Virus record (IMG/VR): IMGVR_UViG_3300028394_000036
Coordinates: 62,001-126,000 of that record
DNA length: 64,000 nucleotides
Reading direction: 5' to 3' (one strand)
Source: a virus
The notes beneath the pieces were generated by a model. That model worked only from the letters and a program-made list of their open reading frames with translations. It was not told where the DNA came from and did not search any database. The position numbers and the translations under genes were made by a program. Each line of letters begins with the position of its first letter. Position 1 is the stretch's first letter. Shown here one piece after another: positions 58,672 to 64,000 of the stretch.

Positions 58672-61191
58672 TTAAGGATTAACTTCAGGACATTTATCAT
58701 CACCTATATAACCCCAAGGAAATTCTACCGTATAACCCTGATCATCTGGTTTCAATGATACAAAATAATTTTTATTCTCCGTGTTCCAAATTTTTTGACG
58801 TGCATTTGCTCTTTGATTATTTTGATTTCTACCTTGGCCAGAGCAAATAACATACGTATACGTTTTATCACCAATAGTGTACGTACTAATATCTGGTTTT
58901 TTAACATCATCCTTACCGATGGAAGGATACGATGTTTGTTCATTAAATACACCACCATCGAGAATTAACTTTCCACCAATTTCAATTATTCGATAATCAC
59001 CCGACTCTAAACCACCATTTTTAACACTTCTATCAATACCAGCACTATATCTATCAAATTTTTTAATATTTCCAGTAATGTAACAATCACCATCAATTAA
59101 TGTAGGTAAATATGATAATGTTTTTAACTCTGCATTTTTACATTCAAAGTTTCTACACGAAATATTTGCAAGTGTTGTTGGAAACTGTGTTATAGGATTA
59201 CTACTACAAATAAAATCACCATAATTTCCGTTTCTATCTCCAAGCATTATTGGATGACCTTCTAATGAAGTTAATTTATTATTTTGACAATTAAAACCAC
59301 TAACCCCTTTTGAAAAAATCTGCGTCATTCCTGTTAATGATGTTAATAGATTTTCAGAGCAATCGAATATGCCACCACCTAATGTTTGAAGTGACTCACC
59401 ACCACTAAAACTTGTCAATCTGTTACCAGAAATATCATATACAACACCGTTACTAATTGCATTTTTTGAAATATCAACACCAGTAACTTCTTTTGGTCCA
59501 AATTTTAATCCTGTTCCACTACCTAATTTATTATCATTTGCCCAAAATGCAAAACATTTTTCTGGTCCACCCGCTAAAGATTCTAGCTCATTTTTTGAAC
59601 AATTAAATACACTTCCAACTACTTTAGGCGCTCCGTCTAAAGATTTTAAACCAATACCACTACAATCAAAAACAGAATCAACAACACCAAACTTAAATGG
59701 AAGTTTACCATCCGATGTAAGTGCCGCTACTGTAAATTTTATATCACCTTTCCAATCAACCGAACCATCTGATTGTATAATACCTGTATTTGCTCCTGTT
59801 ATAATAGCTTTCTTTTCTATTAAACTTTTTATTAAATCTGCAATAGATTTATCACCTTGTATCTCGTCAACTGTTGTTTTTGGTGGATCAGTCGTTTTAG
59901 TAGATGGTTCTGGTGCGGGCGCAGCACCTACTTTGTCTCTCCATTCTGGATCACTTCCACCAAGTACTTCGGGTACAGACCCCAAACTATCTTTCAATTC
60001 TGAATATGGATCTTTTGTTATAGTAGTATCTTCATGCATTGCTTGTATAGTATCCGCTCCCAACGCCAGTTCGTCATATGCTTCAGTCATTAATGCAGAA
60101 TTACCAAATCCACCTTGCCCACTTTCATCTTTTATCCTATCCCAATTTTTTGCTTTTTCTATAATTGAATTTTTTAATGAAATCGCTTGTTTCATAGAGT
60201 CTTCAAATTTTCTAGCTTTATTAATTGTCTCTGATAATTTTTTTACACCATCTTTTTTTGGATCTGAATCTGGAATAAAACCAAGTCCAACTGCAATAAT
60301 TTTTTGTAATTTTGGGTCAAGTTTATCAAAATTTCTCCAGCTACTTGCACCAGGTGCAAATTCATTTAAGAAATCTTCACGAAAAGTAGATACTGCTTCA
60401 TCAAAAACACTTTTGGCACTTAAATTAGATTTACCTGTAGCAACATCAGTTAATTTACCAGATACTTTAACTATGTTACCGAGATATGATTCTTTAACGC
60501 CCAAACTTCGTGCAAGTTTAGTTTTAAGTTCAGGTGGTAATGAATCATACGCTTTTGGACCGTTTTTAGTCAAATCATATAAGTTTTTAGTTACGGCAAA
60601 AACTTCCCAATATTTTGCTATTTCAAGTGGAGTTATTCCAAATTGACCACCTGCCTGTACAATAAGTGCTTGTAACGGTTTTGGTAAAGCACCAAAATTA
60701 ATAGTATCAAAAATTTCCATAAATTGAACACGCTTGTATTTATCATATACAGATAATGCGTTTTTACTAGCTCCAAGAATACTGTTTACTGTATTTTTTG
60801 TTTTCTCTGAATCAGTTCTTGATACATAATTAGTTGCCGTGTCTATCGTTACATCACCTGAATTGACTAAATCATTAAAAGCAGATTCTAATGTAATATC
60901 TTGTACATATTTCAACTTTCCAAAATACGAAGAAAGTGGTGGTGTATTAAAGTCAAAACCTTCAATATTTGGTAAGTCTTTTTTATTTCCAGAAAGAATA
61001 GCGAGTAATGCTTCTTTAGGCAGGGGTTTTCCCAATGTAGTACTAACAGAAATTAATTCCAACAAAGCTGCTTTTGCCGATTCTTTTGGATCAATTACCG
61101 TTTTAGTTGAAGAAGATGCTGGTGGTACTTCTGGTTCTGCATCATCATTTCGTTTTACTACATAATCTGGATCATTTGAGTCTATCGGCAT
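58672..61191 (-). CDS. Leucine-rich-repeat tail-region protein
   Basis: An 839-aa protein. Residues about 165-240 form a helical unit (LPKPLQALIVQAGGQFGITP, then LPPELKTKLARSLGVKESYL) that is repeated in the BIG2 protein upstream. Residues about 500-710 are leucine-rich repeats of the type 'FDCSxNxLTSLxG' (VFDCSGIGLKSLDGAP, SVFNCSKNELESLAGG, GIFDCSENLLTSLTGM, GFNCQNNKLTSLEG), about nine turns of 20-25 aa. The C-terminus (YTYVICSGQGRNQNNQRANA) looks like a small beta domain. LRR units usually bind proteins. It lies between the hydrolase and the BIG2 gene, so it may be a hub-associated adhesion protein. Its role is unknown. Confidence 0.7.
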   Translation of the reverse strand: MPIDSNDPDYVVKRNDDAEPEVPPASSSTKTVIDPKESAKAALLELISVSTTLGKPLPKEALLAILSGNKKDLPNIEGFDFNTPPLSSYFGKLKYVQDITLESAFNDLVNSGDVTIDTATNYVSRTDSEKTKNTVNSILGASKNALSVYDKYKRVQFMEIFDTINFGALPKPLQALIVQAGGQFGITPLEIAKYWEVFAVTKNLYDLTKNGPKAYDSLPPELKTKLARSLGVKESYLGNIVKVSGKLTDVATGKSNLSAKSVFDEAVSTFREDFLNEFAPGASSWRNFDKLDPKLQKIIAVGLGFIPDSDPKKDGVKKLSETINKARKFEDSMKQAISLKNSIIEKAKNWDRIKDESGQGGFGNSALMTEAYDELALGADTIQAMHEDTTITKDPYSELKDSLGSVPEVLGGSDPEWRDKVGAAPAPEPSTKTTDPPKTTVDEIQGDKSIADLIKSLIEKKAIITGANTGIIQSDGSVDWKGDIKFTVAALTSDGKLPFKFGVVDSVFDCSGIGLKSLDGAPKVVGSVFNCSKNELESLAGGPEKCFAFWANDNKLGSGTGLKFGPKEVTGVDISKNAISNGVVYDISGNRLTSFSGGESLQTLGGGIFDCSENLLTSLTGMTQIFSKGVSGFNCQNNKLTSLEGHPIMLGDRNGNYGDFICSSNPITQFPTTLANISCRNFECKNAELKTLSYLPTLIDGDCYITGNIKKFDRYSAGIDRSVKNGGLESGDYRIIEIGGKLILDGGVFNEQTSYPSIGKDDVKKPDISTYTIGDKTYTYVICSGQGRNQNNQRANARQKIWNTENKNYFVSLKPDDQGYTVEFPWGYIGDDKCPEVNP

Positions 61192-61292
61192 AAATTGATT
61201 CCACGTTAAAAAACTATATAAACACTTTCTAAAATAAATATAAAAAGATTTTTAATTCAGCTAATATCGTAATAACTATAAACGTTTTATTT

Positions 61293-62762
61293 TTATCTAA
61301 TAGCCTGTTTTATTGTTGTTAGTTTTTGTTCATCAGTCTTTCCTACAAATTCTCGAAGATTTATAGTAGTTGTCCCAACGATAAATACATCATCTTCCCA
61401 TGCAAATCCATTACCGTCATCCACCGTGTACATCCTATCAATTGGATAATTTTTTGTTATGTATTGTTCGCCATTGGGTGTCATAATATACTGAATATAC
61501 TCTACTACCGTACCTTTACTTCTATTTCTTTTTTCATATATAACCCGAACCGTCTCACGAATTTGTTCGAGTGGCTTTGCTTCTGCTTTTGCTGCTGCTT
61601 CTGCTTCTGCTACTGCTTTTGCTGCTGCTTCTGCTTTTGCTGCTGCTTCTGCTTTTGCTTTTGCTGCTATTTCTTCTGGCGTTGTTTCAGGTGTTGCCGG
61701 TGGTGTATAAATCAGTTTGCCATCTTTATCTGTTTTATAAGAAATACTATTACCATCAATACCAGTAGTTGTAGTCAACGCACTACCATCTTCAAAAACA
61801 GTTTTTTTAGTAGTAACACCGTTTTCCTTAGTAGTTGTAGTCGTTGAACCATCTGAATTTTTAGTTATAATTGGTCCAGTTGGTGGTCCATTTCCTACTG
61901 CTTGTTTAAATAAATCACCACTAATCAACGCTTGTATATCTGGATCAAGATCTTCAATACTTCCTTTTCCATATTCACGTAACATAAATTGTGTAAGTCC
62001 GTCCCAATCTTCAGCAGCTACTAATTCTTCAACAGTTGCTAATTTTTTTATAATAACAACAATTCGTTTTATTGTTTTGGGGTTTGTTCCTAATGCAGAA
62101 GCAATAATAGCTTGAGTCGATGGTGGTAAGTCATTATAAACAGTTAAATCTTTCAATGATGATATTATTTGTGCTTTTGTTATTGCATTTTTTGCAGTAA
62201 CATAAGTTCTATATAATCTCACAGATGTTGCTAATATGGGTAATATATCTCTTGAAGGTAAACCAATTAATTTAGCGAATACATCTTTTTCTGCATTTTT
62301 TTCTCTTTTTTGTAATGTCTCCACATCCTCTTTAGATATAGGATTTGAGCCAGATGGATTCAAATAATTTTCAACATAATTTACACCAGTACCAACTTGC
62401 CCTGCACTCCATTCATATGCACCCGCTACAAACCCACCAAGTGTACCCATTGCGGTTTCAATATACTTTTCTACTGATTCCATGTACGGTGTTATAACAC
62501 CACCGTCACCAAAAAATGAACCAGCCATGACAGTAACCACACAAGTTATAGTAGTTCCACTACCATCGGTTGCTGTTATATTTGCAGTACCATTTATTAT
62601 AGATGTAATTGTAGCACTATTTCCAGTTTCACTTGCTTTAATAACAGCAACCGATAGATTATCAGATTTCCATTCTATTGTACCAGTTCCACCCGAAGTT
62701 TCTATCTTCTGAGTTTTTCCTGCTTCCATAGATATTTTATCTAAACTAAGTTTTAGTGCCAT
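61293..62762 (-). CDS. BIG2 (Ig-like) domain tail-region protein
   Basis: A 489-aa protein. Residues 1-80 form a bacterial Ig-like BIG2 domain (LSLDKISMEAGKTQKIETSG, TIEWKSDNLSVAVI, GTANITATDGSGTTITCVVT). Then comes a helical domain (about 140-300) with FAKLIGLPSRDILPILATSV and LPPSTQAIIASALGTNPKTI, like that of the LRR protein. A low-complexity AKAEAAAKAEAAAKA helix is at about 380-410, and the last 75 residues (IRETVRVIYEKRNRSKGTVV) form a small domain. The gene follows the hub-like protein and would be cotranscribed with it. It is probably a baseplate or hub accessory protein. No enzyme motif. Confidence 0.68.
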   Translation of the reverse strand: MALKLSLDKISMEAGKTQKIETSGGTGTIEWKSDNLSVAVIKASETGNSATITSIINGTANITATDGSGTTITCVVTVMAGSFFGDGGVITPYMESVEKYIETAMGTLGGFVAGAYEWSAGQVGTGVNYVENYLNPSGSNPISKEDVETLQKREKNAEKDVFAKLIGLPSRDILPILATSVRLYRTYVTAKNAITKAQIISSLKDLTVYNDLPPSTQAIIASALGTNPKTIKRIVVIIKKLATVEELVAAEDWDGLTQFMLREYGKGSIEDLDPDIQALISGDLFKQAVGNGPPTGPIITKNSDGSTTTTTKENGVTTKKTVFEDGSALTTTTGIDGNSISYKTDKDGKLIYTPPATPETTPEEIAAKAKAEAAAKAEAAAKAVAEAEAAAKAEAKPLEQIRETVRVIYEKRNRSKGTVVEYIQYIMTPNGEQYITKNYPIDRMYTVDDGNGFAWEDDVFIVGTTTINLREFVGKTDEQKLTTIKQAIR

Positions 62763-62790
62763 ATTACTTCTCTATTTAATAAATTATATA

Positions 62791-64000
62791 TTAATTATCT
62801 ATTATAGAATCTAACACATCCACTTTAATAGTTTCTTGTTCTTCAATAGCCATGTTATAACCTATAATTTCGTCAACGTTATAAGAATTTTCATCCTCTT
62901 CAATACCATCTAATAAACTAGCAGGCTTATCCCCTTCTTTCCCAAACTTACTAGGTTTTACATATTTATTAGTTTTTCTATTTTTTGCTTCTTCTTGATC
63001 CACTCCAGACGGTCCACCTGGATTTTCATTTACGAACGCTTGTTTACTTGGTAGTCTTTCTAAATCGGATAATAGAGTAGCTAACTGAGAATTAGCGACT
63101 GCAAAGTCTCCTGAATTTACTGGTGTACCAGATGGTCCAACTCCAGTTGGGTGCGTTTGAACTTGAATAGCACTAATAACATTTTGTAATACAATACATA
63201 AATCTGCCAACCATTGTATAGTTCTATTACCCAATAGAATAGGAGAAACCGCATTTAAACCTAAACTTATTTTATTGGATTCCAATTCAACTACTTGTTT
63301 GCCATCTAATGAAATTCCTTTTTCAGAAGAAAATCCTATACCTTCCTTACTAAATCCAATTATCTCTTGTCTTTTTGCATTAAGAACAATTCTATCACTA
63401 GAAATAAGAACCTGATTTCCACCCAACTCATTTTTTTCGTATAATGAAACTTGTTTATTTTTTATAGATGGTGAATAGGTTGAACTTGGGGTAAATTTAA
63501 GATATTGACCAGATGTTAACCATATTGATGCATCATCCACGTCTGGATTTTCTATAATAAATTCATTAAAAGGTGTAGACTTTGGATTTGTTCCATTTGA
63601 AATTATTAATATTGGATTTCCAGTTTCACCTAATCCTTTTTTCCAATGTGGTCTTTGTGGGTAGATTCTACGTTCATCTATTGTTGAACCAAACCGTATA
63701 GATTGACCCCACCTTCCTTCTATTATAATGTCACCAGAATAAGGTTGTATTGGATATACATCCAATCGTTCTGCAAACGCTTTATCTATTGTATTATCAA
63801 CTGCTAATCTTGTTTTAACTTTATTTAAAATACCAACTCTTGATTCCTCTCTTGCCGTTGCATTATAAGGTTGTGTAGTAGTAAGATATGAAGTTGCACC
63901 AGGTAGTCCGTTATGATGAACAGAACTTTGTATTGATATTGGATTAGTGTAATAATATTCTTGTGATGTACCGATTGCACTATTATATGCAGTTGGTCCT
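62791..64000 (-). CDS. Baseplate hub/spike-like protein (5' part outside window)
   Basis: The reading frame is open from 64000 to the stop at 62791. A TTG at 63765 could be read as a start, but the frame continues without stop for 78 more codons to the window edge (… ATAREESRVGILNKVKTRLA), so the gene is cut. The visible part has PIQPYSGDIIIEGRWGQSIR followed by FGSTIDERR, ILIISNGT, and GISLDGKQVVELESNKISLG, similar in style to gp5/baseplate-V OB-fold and spike proteins of T4-like marine phages. No lysozyme motif is in the visible part. Hub identity is inferred. Confidence 0.65.
   Translation of the reverse strand, partial: GPTAYNSAIGTSQEYYYTNPISIQSSVHHNGLPGATSYLTTTQPYNATAREESRVGILNKVKTRLAVDNTIDKAFAERLDVYPIQPYSGDIIIEGRWGQSIRFGSTIDERRIYPQRPHWKKGLGETGNPILIISNGTNPKSTPFNEFIIENPDVDDASIWLTSGQYLKFTPSSTYSPSIKNKQVSLYEKNELGGNQVLISSDRIVLNAKRQEIIGFSKEGIGFSSEKGISLDGKQVVELESNKISLGLNAVSPILLGNRTIQWLADLCIVLQNVISAIQVQTHPTGVGPSGTPVNSGDFAVANSQLATLLSDLERLPSKQAFVNENPGGPSGVDQEEAKNRKTNKYVKPSKFGKEGDKPASLLDGIEEDENSYNVDEIIGYNMAIEEQETIKVDVLDSIIDN

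Noticed and set aside
61571-61768. Plus-strand poly-leucine frame
   Set aside because: It is the reverse of the AKAEAAAKA helix codons in the BIG2 protein and cannot be a real product.
62490-62510. GGTGTTATAACACC palindrome as another ESVITEE-type element
   Set aside because: Only the central TGTTATAACA is shared. The surrounding bases and the encoded residues are different, so it is probably chance.
62791-63765. Hub-like gene complete with a TTG start at 63765
   Set aside because: The frame is open for 78 more codons to the window edge and no Shine-Dalgarno site precedes the TTG, so the gene is cut rather than complete.
1-64000. tRNA genes, integrase or attachment sites
   Set aside because: Gaps are at most about 116 bp and I saw no cloverleaf-like sequence or recombinase motif. 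A covariance-model scan would be decisive.

Overview
The window is a continuous piece of a tailed, contractile-tail bacteriophage genome of the broad T4-like group. The evidence is a gp23-type major capsid protein, gp20-type portal, gp21-type prohead protease, gp17-type large terminase, and gp25/gp6-type baseplate wedge genes, all in one block. Every gene I can support (53, two of them cut by the window edges) lies on the minus strand, so transcription runs from base 64000 down to base 1. The DNA is AT-rich and densely packed. Many stops and starts overlap or touch, and the longest gaps are about 100-116 bp (4692-4806, 7505-7620, 47871-47970, 61192-61292). I saw no tRNA, integrase, transposase or CRISPR array. 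The host cannot be named from the sequence. A marine or freshwater origin is only an inference from the protein styles.

Layout in the direction of transcription. (1) 64000-47226, baseplate and tail periphery: a gp5/hub-like protein cut by the window edge, a BIG2-domain protein, a leucine-rich-repeat protein, a CHAP-like cell-wall hydrolase, gp25, gp6, a DNRLRE-like protein, a coiled-coil protein, a giant tail-protein-I/LamG protein and a small structural protein. (2) 47178-38132: five paralogous structural proteins sharing one C-terminal module, plus a 116-aa protein. (3) 38132-33572: a DNA-processing island inside the structural genes, with a T7-type endonuclease I, a TOPRIM primase with a degenerate zinc finger, and one polypeptide that fuses Mre11 (gp47) and Rad50 (gp46). 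(4) 33562-20651: host recognition, with an S74-terminated fibre, three serine/glycine repeat fibres, a 14-blade RCC1 double propeller, a glycosyltransferase, a methyltransferase and a fibre-assembly-chaperone-like protein. (5) 20658-2125: DNA packaging, head genes and head cargo, with terminase, portal, protease, scaffold and capsid protein interleaved with small basic proteins, a ribosomal protein S21 homologue, a VIP2-like ADP-ribosyltransferase, a nucleotidyltransferase/ADP-ribosyltransferase/zinc-peptidase polyprotein and a hydrophobic polyprotein. (6) 2116-1: PhoH and two neck-like proteins.

The most interesting theme is a predicted prohead-protease substrate set. Sites of the T4 gp21 type, (I/L)-x-E followed by G/A/S/E, sit at the expected place in the capsid protein (E60). 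They also follow short helical leaders or separate domains in several non-capsid proteins encoded among the head genes. This suggests that a cargo of enzymes and basic proteins is packaged in the head, trimmed there and delivered with the DNA. A 7-residue site, ESVITEE, occurs three times in two genes with all 21 nucleotides identical. Other points of note are the Mre11-Rad50 fusion, phage S21 together with strong Shine-Dalgarno sequences, and repeat-mediated exchange among fibre and tail paralogues.
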